The notes below the pieces were generated by a model that saw only the letters and a list, made by a program, of their open reading frames with translations, ran no database searches and was not told where the DNA came from. Both the position numbers and the translations under genes were made by a program. 64,000 nt of DNA, taken from NCBI RefSeq assembly GCF_003672135.1, contig NC_039508.1, positions 496,001 to 560,000 of the forward strand. The letters run 5' to 3'. This document shows, one piece after another, positions 14,801 to 27,368 of the stretch (its first letter is position 1; every line of letters starts with the position of its first letter). This stretch comes from Ooceraea biroi (Eukaryota > Arthropoda > Insecta > Hymenoptera > Formicidae).

Positions 14801-17800
14801 CTACAACATTGATTTCAATCTCTGATACCGTACCGGTGCGCTAATATTATTTTTTTACGGGATCTCGGCGTTCTGCGGGTGTCTTGAATTTCTTAAAATT
14901 TCCAATAATTTCAGCTTTGCGAATCCTTTGTCCTTTGATACACTGGAGAGCGAACTGATGGAAAATGCCCTTTTCAGAAAAGATTCGCCGACTGATATCG
15001 GGATGTCCATGCATGGTGAAGCATTACAAACAAAAGTAGTACGGTAGTACGTTAAAGCGACTTTTCCTCTTTTTTCGCTCTCTGTCTTAGAATTCTGTCA
15101 GGAGAGGCTCCGGCAGATCTTTGCGAATAAAAGAATATTATTTCGCGTTGGCCTTTGTTTTCTTTCTCGATGGCAAGATATGAGAGAAGCATTCTCTCAC
15201 ACAGAATACTTTGGTTCTCGTTTCGCGTTTATCTTACCATTCCATATGTTAAACTTTCAAGACAGGTAGACCTGGAATACCTCGAAATGAAGATGTATCC
15301 CGCGCGATATCAGACCAGAGGAACACACTCATACAAGTACTTCATTAATTCGAAAGTTTCGCAAAAATTGAAAGTAATTCAACTTTGCTCACGTTTTATT
15401 CTTATCACGTCGCTTATCATATCCTGCATGCGAAAACTCGATCCACTCGATGTAGTATGCATCCGCGCGCATCATCTTTATGCGTTTCGGAGTCACGTCT
15501 ATCGCGCAAGGACCCGGTTCTCTCCTGGGTTACCATCTCGGATAACTTATCGTTAATTGAATCGGGACGGGTAAGTCAAGCGGAATCCCATGCGGGTGCA
15601 TGTGACCGACCAACGGAACGGCAAGTGGAAAATGCCTTTCGCATGAGAAAGCGCATGCGACGACGGCGGTCGCGCACGTTGCAACGGAACGGCACGGCAA
15701 AAGGAACGGAAGTAGGTTAAAATTGCTCTCCTTGCCTTTATCCCTCCTTCGTTGCCGCCGCCGTCGCCGCCATCCCGAATCTCCCGTGGGAGAGTATTAC
15801 GCGAAATGGACGCTCTCGGTGGATGAGAAGGAAAACAGAATTCCCCTTTCGGCGCATCTCCGCATTTCCCCCGATTTACTGTGTCGCGGCTCGTTCCTCG
15901 CCCGGCGCGGCGCGCATTGACGATGCACCGTTGCTCCCCGGGATGTGAAATTGCGGAAGTTGCAATTTAATTGCGAATTTATAACGAATTCGCGGGCTAA
16001 AAGCTTTCAGTGTGAGGGTACCGACCGTTGTTTTCATGACGCGAAGTAAACGTCGTTTTTCGTTTTACCGCGAAATAACTGCGGGAGCAAATCGAGGCGT
16101 TCGACGTCGCGTGCAATGACTTTCTCGTTTCCGAAACTGTCGCTTAAACTATCGTACACGAAACGAACTATTTTTCTGCAACTAATCGAATAAAGTAATG
16201 ATCAAGGAATAGAAAAAAACAATACACTTCAATACACTTTAATACAATTTCTCACGTGCGCTTTATATTCAATACTCTGAAAGAAATTATTGATGCAACC
16301 ATCGACGCAGTCGCACGGACGATTGCGAGTCTGCTCTTGCATGCACATGCCGAGACTCCATTCCGTTTTGCTTCGGAATTAGTTCGATAAATTCTACGAA
16401 ACTTCCGGTTCCCGTCATACATCCGAGAACCTACACGTCCGCGACACACATACGTCTTATGAAACGCGAACGAGGCGCGCGATGACGGCGCGGCAGGAAA
16501 TTACCTGCTCGCGATTACGACAGGGAAACAAACGCCCGCGCGCCGCTATGGAGTCGTGTCGTGTGATTGCGATCGCTTTTCAAACTTGATATATCCCGCG
16601 AGTTACACGTCCACCCGATTGTCAGCGAGCAGTTAAATAAACTCATTAGTCACGTGCGTTAATATCGCCTCGCTACCGTCTCGTTCAACCGTAAATCACA
16701 GAGATTTTACTCGCGACCGATTAATTCATTGACGATGTAACTGTGCATGCAAATCTCTGACGTTATTATCGCAAAATATGCCGGCACTCGCCCCAATATA
16801 TCGCTACGCAGAAATTGTTTTAAACTACCGGATAATCGAATCGCTGTTTGAAATCTGTAAGAGATTAAAACAGAAATCTGTTAATTTTATTTTCAATATT
16901 TTTGCGATTATTTGATTCACACAGCTCGAATGATTTCTGAAGGTAACGAAGCATACATGATCGAGAGATCGAGAGATGCGGAAGTACGGACTTCACTACC
17001 GCATCATCCCGACTCGTAGCGAAGGCGTTAATAAGTACTAGGCGTGGGCAGTGTGTCATTTTGAAGTCGCATTAGGCCTAAGCACGTGACGCGCTCGTTC
17101 CGTCGCGGTTAATTAAAAACGTTATTACCGCCGTGCAGCGGGCTAATTAACGGCCGGCGCAATAATTGCAATTACCGAAGTGGAACGCAATCGCAATTTC
17201 CATTCGGTTGCTTTCATTAAAACGAACGAGCGCCCTCGTACTTTCGAGTGCACCGCGTCGTGCCGCCGGATCGTCCGATCACAATTTTCCATTTGCGCGC
17301 TATTCCCCATCGACCCCCATTCCCTTTACCGATCTCCCGGCAGTTCCCCTCGTTCCCCGCACCGTTCGTTCACCGCTGCGTTTCCCAGCTTTTCGCAAGA
17401 ATGGCACGCGACGGCGAAAAAGAGCGCAATCCGGTCGAGTATCGATCGCGATGAGGACCGGCGGCGGCGTTTCCCTTCGGGTATCGCATCGCGTTTCCCG
17501 CTGCGACTTTCCCGCCGTCTCATTGCCCGACGATTGTCCGCGTAACCCGTTTTACCGTGTCGTCGAGGATATGCCGAGCTCGTCGAGTTACCGTTCCTTC
17601 CGCTCGCGCGTCCGGGCGTTCGTCAAGTGGTCCATTTCCCGGACAGATGACGGACGGACTATTCGTTTCAGCCGAGCTGAAACTCCGCTCGTCGCAGACG
17701 ATATTCGTCTCGGATGTTCTTTCTTGGTTGGAGTTGGCTGGCCAATCTCTTTCTCTCTTCCCTCTCTTTTCTTTTTTTTTCTCTGGAGATGTATCTCCGA

Positions 17801-18370
17801 GCGTGCACTGTCTGTGGATCGAGGAACGCAATTTTGTTAACGTTAAATTGACCTGAGCCGTTTTGAAAAAGAGAGATCGATCCTGTATATTCGCAGCGCA
17901 TTCTTCCGAAGTGTTCCAGTTAGGAGATCCGCGCTGATCACGTTGAAAATCTACGCCCAGCAAAAGCGGCACGACGTTGGAGATCGATCCCTATTGTCGG
18001 CCGGTTATTTGGGTCGAGTAAACATGAACTTTCCGGAAGCTTTTTCTAGTAAGGCCATCAGTTAGGTCGATCTTCGCTTCTATCAGTGGAAAAACGTAAT
18101 AGTCTGACTCGGAAATTATCTGCGTGCTTTGGGAAATTAAACCATTTTATAATCTATTTTCCTGAGGCATACATTATAAAAGAGGAATCTCCAATTTAAT
18201 AAAATTTTATAAATTAAATCTTTTGATAAGGCAAGTATTTTTTAAATAATTTTTAGATAATTCATTGGAATACTCCGCGTATTAAATGAAACTCTTTTTA
18301 AATACGCGTGATTTTTTCTTTTAAAAGGGATATTCTCGGTGCTTGTATCGTATTATTGTTGTTCCATATT
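11885..18370. other. Non-coding stretch with a GC-rich segment about 17200-17700
   Basis: The segment near 17200-17700 is CpG-dense and open in several frames on both strands at once, which is what high GC alone produces. TAATTA motifs cluster just before it at about 17105-17180. No gene recognised. Confidence 0.5.
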
Positions 18371-18476
18371 CCAATATTAGTCTTTATCCGATCAGCGTTA
18401 CAATTAATGCTGCACTATACTATCCAATATTAGTCTTTATCCGATCAGCGTTACAATTAATTCTGCATTATACTAT
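18371..18476 (+). repeat. Tandem duplication of a 53-bp unit
   Basis: Two adjacent copies (18371-18423 and 18424-18476) start CCAATATTAGTC and end ATACTAT, with 2 mismatches. It sits in an AT-rich stretch (about 18110-18780) with no coding signal. The likely origin is replication slippage or unequal exchange. Confidence 0.93.
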
Positions 18477-21461
18477 GTATACGTATTTGTCTGGATTTTA
18501 AAAAATATTTTTTTTATATAGTTATTGATTTCAAACTAAGTTTATTTACGAATTCACGTCGAGGTATGTTCCATCAAACAACTTTATATCCGAGGAATTA
18601 TGCTAGTCAACAGAATATAAAAATATTTATTCATTTCATTTATTTTATGGTAGCACGAATATAATTGGACATAATTTCCGATACAAGTTTTATTCCGAGT
18701 CAATATTGCATATAAATTCATTATGCCAAGCCAGCAAATGTAACGGTGGTTAACCTTGAACCTGTATAAAATTTTCATGTCATAAATGTCATAAATGTCC
18801 TGTTTCTCGGATGGAGAAAACGTTGCTCTCGATTGCGGTTAATTAATTAGATTAATTACGCATATCGCACGCGGATGTGTCCAGGATCGAATCAACGCAA
18901 CCGTTGCACAGATGATATTAAAGCATCAGAATCACGCGTGATTTTGCACGCATTGTGACGAAATTGGCGTGCATTGCTCAGCTCATCAATAACGCGTCTA
19001 TATTCGTCAGTTTTATTGTTAGCGACTCCGATAATTACATTCGCATTTAGTGACATCGCGCTAATATGGCGCCCACGTGGATGCTTTATTACTGATGTCC
19101 ATGTACACCTATACATACGTTTCCGGCAAAGCCGCTTTAAACAAGTCCTAATTATGCGTAAGCTATTGTAATCCACATATGCCTCATATATTTTCGTACG
19201 AGTGTATTCCGAGTTTCCGTGTTGTATCCGTAACTCATGAGTTTCATTTCATGCTCATTGTATTTATCATTTCCACTATTTGCCATTTAAAGATTCCAAT
19301 TTGTCGGCATTCTTGATGTATTCGACCGTTTATTTGCTGCTTCGATGATGCAGAATTCTTCACAATTGTGCCTTTTATTTAGTGACGAGATGTAGCTTCT
19401 ATTCTTTGACAATTTTATCGTCGCGTTTCTTCTTTATTGCAGCGGTTATCGCGAAGATAACGACAAGTATCGTTACGAAATTGTGACGGAACGCTCGCCC
19501 TTGCTCAAAGTGCGATAAATAAGGGTAACTGCAGGCGCGAGTAATTCGCGAGTTTGTCCGAGATGCAGTGAGAGCGTAATAAGCGAGACGAATTCGGATA
19601 AAGGTGATACGATGCTAAATGGATGAATTACGTAAAAGCGTAACCGCACTGCTGGAATGGCGCAAGCGGACCGACGAAATATCAGATTACACACGTGCAC
19701 ACACGAGCATCGGTCGTGCGAGCGTGGAACCCGATTTGTATGTATGAGACTTAACTTTTACGCGACGTCAAGGATAAACGGAGAGAAAACTCCCGGAGTT
19801 CTCGGCGGAGGACTCGTGGCAGACCCGCACCATGAAATGTTCAATTTGGCACTGAAGAAAGAGCATTTGCGGACTCGAACGAAGCTGCTTATAGCCCTCG
19901 CGACACGTTCAATTTCCCCAGCGCGGCAGATAAAATTTCTTAAACGCGGGAAACGCGACGAAGCGCGCGCATAGTTAGAAGCGATCGCATTTCGACAACG
20001 CGATAAATGCGATACAATTACGGATATTGAATGGTGCACAACATTGTCGCTGATTGAGCAACAAAATTATTTATGCCATTAGATCAATTTTTCAGATAAA
20101 GGATAATTCATTTTATTCCGCAAATATCGCATGTAAACGAACGTACAGACTTTTTCCACTTTGTTTGTATCTATGCAAATACGTCCTCATAAAAACGTCT
20201 CTCCACGCTTCACAGTTACAAGAGATTGATACGCATTGAATATAATTATTGTAATTGTAGAATTTATTTTCGGTCTTTATTAACATTTTAGTTGTTTCGT
20301 TTTTCCTACAGCATAAAAGCCGTTATATCTTTATTGCGGCTGCATATTCATATCGATACAAAACAGATATGCAAATAATGCATTATTTTTATTTTTAAAT
20401 ATGGTAGAATGCATGCGCATCCCTCTCCATTTCACTCGGATGCACAGGCGTGTGTGGGTGCCGTGCTTTCTCAACATTTTTATGAACATTCGCACAAAGT
20501 AGGAATGCAAATAATAACAGATCGAGTCTAACAAATGTTGCGAAATCAGGGATCTTATGCGCGCTGTCACGTACGTACGCATATTACGCGAATTGGAAAG
20601 CAAGTAAAATTGCGTAAAAAAAACATAGCGAAACAAAAGTGCTCGATAAAACTTAGCGTATGAATCGTTACAAGCGCTCGTTTCTTTCTCTTTTCCTTTT
20701 TGTCACGCGTGGAGACGAAGATCCTCGACGGAAGAAGTTAACAGGATTACTCTCTCGCTCGCGATGGAATCGTGTTCGAGCAAACGGAGAAGGTACTCGC
20801 GGCGACCAGATCCTTGAGGCGATACTCGGGTTTAAACTGTCGATACAACGGCAGGGCGATTATACTTTCGTTTCTGAAGTTTCGGGTTTGTCGTCGCGAC
20901 GGTGACCATAAGATTGCGCGACGATCGAGCAAAAGGAGAAGGATCCATTCTCTTCGCGACCGCCGAGGCGCTTTACGAGCGCCGGAAGTATCCTGTGTCT
21001 CTCATATTGTTATGAGCGTGCCATCTCATCCAAATTATTTACGACCTCGGAGCAATTGCACCGCGCCACGGCTGGAGCATAATGGCCTAAACCAACTCAG
21101 ACGGTCGCGAAGTAAAAGCACATCACCGATAAATGGCATCTCACGTCTTTCTCCAGAACTCTCGCGTCTCCTCCCTCGTCCGTTTCTAATTTGTCAGCAC
21201 GATGAATATTTGCACTTTTGCTGTGAAACGTACGTGAGCATGGGGAAACTTGTCGAATTAAAATCGCAAATTACTTTTCCGCTTTTAATCGACGTTTAAT
21301 CGACGTATGCTCTGGAATTTTCGTTTAAGTTTAAACGAAGGAACATTGTGGTCTTTATCGATATTGAAATTCATTATCTCATCATTTACGATCATTTAAT
21401 CTAAGTTAGTAAAACGAGAGAATGTAGAAGAAAATAAATTTTTTAACGAAAATTTTACAGC

Positions 21462-21463
<2 letters not shown>
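18477..21463. other. Non-coding stretch
   Basis: AT-rich to about 18780, including GTCATAAAT repeated in tandem near 18780-18797. TTAATTAATTAGATTAATTA lies near 18839-18858, and TTTAATCGACGT occurs twice near 21284-21308. No coding signal recognised. Confidence 0.5.

Positions 21464-21525
<62 letters not shown>
21464..21525 (+). repeat. (TG)31 dinucleotide microsatellite
   Basis: An uninterrupted 62-base TG run. It generates spurious Cys-Val and His-Thr reading frames on the two strands. Alternating purine-pyrimidine sequence of this length is known to favour Z-DNA and to be length-polymorphic. Confidence 0.97.
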
Positions 21526-21528
<3 letters not shown>

Positions 21529-22937
21529 CGACATAGAGTAACAAAACGAACACGACGTTCCAAATATGTTGTTTCTCGTACGTGCAAATTGATTGTCGAT
21601 AAGTTCGTGAAATCTACGGAGAGTTACACACGATTCAATTTGTGCGACAAAAAGGATAGAAGACAAAAGGAAACGAAACAATTCCAGTCTTAAGGCAAGC
21701 TCGTTGCAACGTGGAAAAATAGCGTTCCTCGAACTTCAATCCAATTCTGGGCTCTTTTGTGTTTCCGAATTGCTCGATGTTCGCTATGTTGAACGCGTGA
21801 AAGCGTTACGATCGAGCAGGCGTTACCGTAGATTACGCGATATTAGTATCGCAATGATGATACGAAGGAGAGCCGCGGATTACATTATGCTTACATATTC
21901 AAGTTGGCGTGTGTAATCTCGTCGACGTCAGCCACGCGGAAAAAACGTAATGCAGGCGTAGCCGAGCGGGAGACCGTGACCGTGTTCAAGACATATTAAT
22001 TGAACGATTAGCCTGAACTTGACATCTGGTTCGCTGTTACCCGGCCGGTCTAACATCCGTGATAATTGCTTAACGAACGATGCATCTCGAGTGCGTCTGT
22101 GCTCTGCACGCGGCAGCTTGCGCAACTGGTCATTACCACGCAACGGTAGCTTTGCGAACGGCAACCAATAATTAATATCTGAAACGTCATGATTGACGAA
22201 GGAAATTACGTATATCAGTCGTTACGCCATGTGCAGTCGATCCGCAGGTTGCAGCGGGTTACGGTTGATTTTATTAGAAACCATATATCGGGTTATCTTT
22301 CAATTTAGATATCAATTTTAACTGATTGATGAGGCAGCGCGCGCCACACGTAAATATATGTGTAAAGTATGACAGTTTTGTGTAACAAATATCCCACGCT
22401 TTTATATTGGAATATTCATGCATGCAGATTACCGTAAAGTGATGGAGATATGTGAACCGCGAGTAATGTCAAACAATTTCCGAAACAAAACTGATTTTTT
22501 AACATGATTTTTCCAACCCAAATTCCTTGTTACCGAAACAGAAGAAGCACCAAGAGTTAAAGATCGATCCACACCCGTCGATTTATCGGCGCACGATGGA
22601 ACATCAATTAAATCGTCATCTGGTCAGTGTGAAACAATTCGTGACTGTTGATCGCGATAATGAATGAGATTAATGACAGTCCAAATCGCAGTAATTCGCG
22701 ATCATGATCGTGGGATTGCCCGGCCGACCGGCCTGGATGTCGGCCATCGGGAAGAGCGTTATCGGATTTCGATTCCGTTCGAATCCGGTCGTCCAATTTA
22801 TCGTACGGGATGTCAATTAGGCTGCTAGTAATTACCGACGTGTACATGCGCTCTTCCCCCGCCGGGAACGGGTCAAATCCGCGGGGTCGTAATTCACGGC
22901 TTATTAAACGAAGTGAATTTACGTCGGTGTACGCACG

Positions 22938-22970
22938 ATCGCGTGTAACGCGGCTTGTTACACGCGCGAT
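22938..22970. repeat. Short hairpin, 12-bp stem with a 2-base bulge
   Basis: ATCGCG-TGTAAC pairs with GTTACACGCGCGAT across a 7-base GCGGCTT loop. It lies in a CpG-rich part of the presumed intron. Confidence 0.6.
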
Positions 22971-24012
22971 TACCGATACCACAGACAAAGACGATTTCGC
23001 AAACGGAATTAGTGTGGCACTATTATCTTGAGGTACCATTATCTTGGAAATATTCGTGAAGAGATCAATAATAGTCCCGTAAATGTGTACATCGAATAGA
23101 AAAGTTCTAGATGAACTCGAATCATTTGATGAGCGCGAGTTAATACGACTTTAATGTGATCGGGACATTTTCGTCTGAAAAAAGTTGCATAACGGAGAGA
23201 CAATGATCTTTTTCTTCTAGCTGCGCGTAAACATCTCGATGAGCTTGTCTGCGAACTTTCTTGGGTCTCGATTTAGCACTCACAGTTCGCACGATTCGAA
23301 GTGCCGGAAGGCTCAGGTAGAACTTCATTTGCAGTAGACCGGGTCTTGGCCAAAGCATTTGCGAGGATAAAGTTGCTTCAGTTTTCAACTTGTGACGCGG
23401 GCGACAACTTTGGTTTTTCTTGCCACTCACTTTTCGCTCCACTCGACGGGTCATATTTAATGGAATAAGAGTGGAGAAGAGAAGCGAGAAGGTGTGTCGA
23501 GTTATGTCGTTGATTCGCCGCGTAAAGAACGCATCCTCGCTGCGCGGTTTCGTTTCAACATTTCGCGACTGCCGCTTGTCACGGCAGCTGTTACAACGTT
23601 ATGGTAGTGGAAACTTGAATTAAGTCGTAGCTTATGCTGAATAATCTTGTCGACGCATATATCTCCAACGTATATTCCGGTCGCGGTCTACTTTGCGAAA
23701 TTGAGAAGCGCCGATGAGAAAATTGAAGACCGTTCCGCCGATTAAGCGGAAGCGCAAAAACGGGGGAATCTTGGTGAGAGTAAAATCGGACCGTGCAGAA
23801 ACGCTCCGTCAGGATACCCGGTAACTCCATTGCGCATCTACGGAAACGAAATTGCATTCCGTTCGTTAAGCTGACAAGCGAACAATCTCGCTTCGGGTCC
23901 GCTTCGCTCTTTTTTCCGGTCAGCTCGTCCGTCGCGCGCTGAGACTTCAGAGATTGTTCGTGGATAATTAATTTTGCACACTGCCGCGTAAATATTCCCA
24001 GTCGGTTGGCTT

Positions 24013-24042
24013 GCTCTCTCTCTATCTCTTTCTCTCTTTCAG
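24013..24042 (+). repeat. Polypyrimidine tract ending in CAG (acceptor-like)
   Basis: CTCTCTCTAT and CTCTTTCTCT segments end in TTTCAG, which matches a 3' splice-site consensus. The sequence after it has early stops in two frames and no recognisable coding content, so it is listed only as a simple-sequence tract. A non-coding exon cannot be excluded. Confidence 0.6.
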
Positions 24043-24498
24043 TGCTAGTAAACTCTAAACAGGTTACGAATTAGCGAGGATACGGTTAGTTCATTTTCTG
24101 CGAGAAATTCGCACTTTTTCGCAACTACCATTTGCGGCGCGCGTGATTAAGCGTGTTAATTGCGACCCGTATCGTGGACATTCTTGCGCTTTGCGCAATT
24201 TAGCCCGAGCTCTAGCGCGAATCCTTATGGTACTGTCTAAATCTCGGATTAAATAAATGATTGCATGATCGTACAACGTGCTTTTGTAAATGACCCGATC
24301 AGCTCTGTCCGCATTTCTCTTTTATCTTTTCGGACGGTACTTGTTAAACTTGCACTCATACTTGTGTTTAACATTAAATACCGACCAGCTGCACGAGCAG
24401 CGTAATTTCTCCGTCATTTGACGAAACGCAATGAATAAGTTGTTCGACGTATTCATTTTAAATGTCGGTTAATTTCGACTATATTTCTATTCTATGTT

Positions 24499-24524
24499 CC
24501 TTTCTCTTTCTCTCTTTCTCTCTC
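24499..24524 (+). repeat. TTTCTC/TCTC polypyrimidine tract
   Basis: A short simple-sequence run with no associated exon. Confidence 0.75.
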
Positions 24525-27354
24525 GCGTTTTTTAAAATAAATTTCTCGTAAACTGGACCAAAGTGAACCGAAGAGAAAATACCTATATATGGATACGGTT
24601 AATAATTTTAATTCATTATTGTTTGCGCAGTTTCTCTCAGAGTTTCAGATTCAACATCCCGTTTTCGACATATTTCATTTTCGGACATTAAACATATTTG
24701 ACATTAATTAAAATTTAGCTTTTGATTATTAATAAAATCAATGTTTGTAAATTTACCGTCCGACAATGTTGGCGAGAAACAGCAATTAACAGTCACAATG
24801 TTTGCATAATATCCAAACCCGTGATGTGCAATGTAACAGTCATGAATGATCTTGGTTTTACCCAATTCTTCAAACGCTGATTGCATCAGGCGTTAATTAA
24901 ACGTTAATTTTTAATGATTAATGAAATGAACATTTCAGTAAAGAGTATCCACAGAATGCTGTGTTCCAATCAGCAATTACCTCGTGATAAATAACGAAAT
25001 TTACTTAATATCACATTCTGCTAACAGGATTTACCCACCGGGCAGTACTCGAGCTGCGCTTCTTCGTAAACTTTGCTCTTGAAATTCTCTATTCAACTCG
25101 ACTGAATTAATAAGCCGATTCTCGGCTTGAGGTATTCGGTCGAGAGAAACTTTATTTACCGCGCGGCGCCAACCACCCCCTCTTCACCCTAGCCTGGAAA
25201 ATAGTTGCGAAAATGCAGCCTTCTTAGAGATTCGCGTAATGATGAAGAGCAAGGCGTTTTCGTTTTTCCGCCGTTACCTCCTAAGTGTACTACCTTCCTA
25301 ACTGTACTTAATGAACCTAACGGAATAATTAAATACAGTTAGTGGAAGTTGGGGAATATCGGGGATGCATGAATGACTTCGCTCGCATACTTAAACTGCC
25401 GTGATGTTTCCTTTGGCAAAGAACTATTTTTAACAATGTATCTAATATGTTAACGTTTCATATCATCACGTCGCATATGTCATCGCAAAAATGTTTCGCT
25501 TTCAAAAAGAACATATTTTCTATTCGAAAAGTGCAATAAACTATGGAGAGATTGCAGATTTTGTCGAAAATGCTGGCGATTTCGGAGCGAACTGTTTAAT
25601 TAAATATTTAGGATTCAGTTAATCGATCTACGAAAGGCTTTTTTCAGGAAAATCCGGTTTGATCTCTTACGCAGCAAATCTTCGTTATTTCTCTTTGGAA
25701 AATGGAAGCGGATTACTCGCCACTCTGCGCTTGCACATTCAGCACATTCCATGCTTCGGAAAACGTACGCATTTTCGAAAAAACGACTATCGAACGTTCG
25801 ACTGGTTGTCGAGTATTTAGCAAAATGCTTCCATGAAACAAATGCGCACGATATTCTGCGTAACAACAACTCGCACTAATGTCGATAACGTGTTTTTATG
25901 ATATATCGTTTCATACTATACTTGATCCACATGTAATGAATTGTATTTTCTCTGTTCTCGTTATTCCAAGTAATATTTTAACATTTAATGTCATAAATCT
26001 CCTCTTAGTGATATTAAACTCTTCATGATAATTCGTGTAAAATTATATGAGTTATCGTTAACGTTTCATTTATAATAAACGTCGATTCTGACTGCATATG
26101 TACGATCGGGTTCAGATGTCAATGTGCTGCACTTTTAAAACGGCAACGGTATCGGTAATATATTGGTCATACGCATTAGCGAGCTGATAACCATGGCACA
26201 GAGCTAATTATAATTCGTTTATAATCCCCAATCAACCGATTGGTTGCCTCTCCTTCTAACGCAAATGAGCACGCGTAAGCGCTTTGTGAGCGAAACGATA
26301 ATAATCGCGGACAAACTTGTGTGTTTTATATTTATTGGGCTCGTTTTCACTCGGATTAATCGTTTAATTAATTTCATAATGTGACTACCGCTATATTTCA
26401 CAACGGTCACATGGGAGAATCCGAGTATAATTGCTCCCTCTTGGTCGACGCGTCATTATTTTGTCGCAGCGCGTATTTTATTGCTGATCGCGCGCGAAAT
26501 CCAGACAGGTCCCATGGGATTTGCGTGTGCGGGGAAGGGCGCCGCAGCAAGCACGGGCGCGGATCAACGTATCAATCTCGGTAATTAATAATTTCAATTA
26601 GCGCGGGAGAGGTCGATCTGCTACAGGCTTCCGCCGTATTTCAGGCAGCAAGATCGAACGGGCGGGAGCACCTGGATTTCAATTAACTGGATTGCCGTCG
26701 CGCACCGCCGATTTATTCCGTCGCCACCCCTTGCCCGCCCGTTCTTCTTTTTCCATTCTCCTCTCCCCGATTGGGAATCGATAGACACGTCTGTCCCACG
26801 CTAATGTAAATTCGGGAACGTGCGCTCGTGCCGAGCACCGGAAAAGCGACACGATCCTTCCTGCCCACCGTGCTCCACAGCATCGCCTTTTTTCCGGCGT
26901 ATTTTAATTCCCAGGCTCTATCTTCCCCGCGTTCCCGTCTCCCGGAATTCATTTCGCGAAACGGCGCTACGTTGCTCGGACGTCGTTTTTTTTCCGCTCT
27001 CTGCCGATTTCCTGGAGCGGTACACTCGTCACAGAAGGAATCTTGTAGCGCTCGATCTAAATCGCGATCCGAAATTAACTCTTCGATCCGATAAACGCGT
27101 GAAATCGTTCCGACTCGCGTCTAGTTTGTTAACGTGTATGTAGCAAATTGGTTTCGTTATCGATAACGTGCCCGTAAATTGACGTTCAAATACTGAAACG
27201 TTTCTGCCATTCCGCGTTTTCTGTTCATCTCGCAAAATGAGAAAATAATAGCACGTTCCGCCGATGCACGCCGATGATACGCGCGACAGTCGAGCGTTAA
27301 AAGTAGAATTTAATTGGATTCGTTAAGCGGCCAATTTATGCGCGTTACTGCAAA

Positions 27355-27368
27355 CGCGATTAATCGCG
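27355..27368. repeat. Perfect 14-bp palindrome CGCGATTAATCGCG
   Basis: Self-complementary, with an ATTAAT core. A few 14-bp palindromes are expected by chance in 64 kb, so this is recorded without a functional claim. Confidence 0.5.

Noticed and set aside
17166..17972. Overlapping frames of up to 224 codons on both strands
   Set aside because: Several frames on both strands are open simultaneously in a GC-rich segment, with Arg/Ser/Pro-rich products and no domain or splice context.
21396..21693. Cys-Val and His-Thr repeat frames
   Set aside because: Translation of the (TG)31 microsatellite. Not coding.
24011..24063. Strong acceptor-like polypyrimidine-CAG as the start of an upstream dnr1 exon
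   Set aside because: The following sequence has early stops or yields no FERM-like residues, so it is probably simple sequence.
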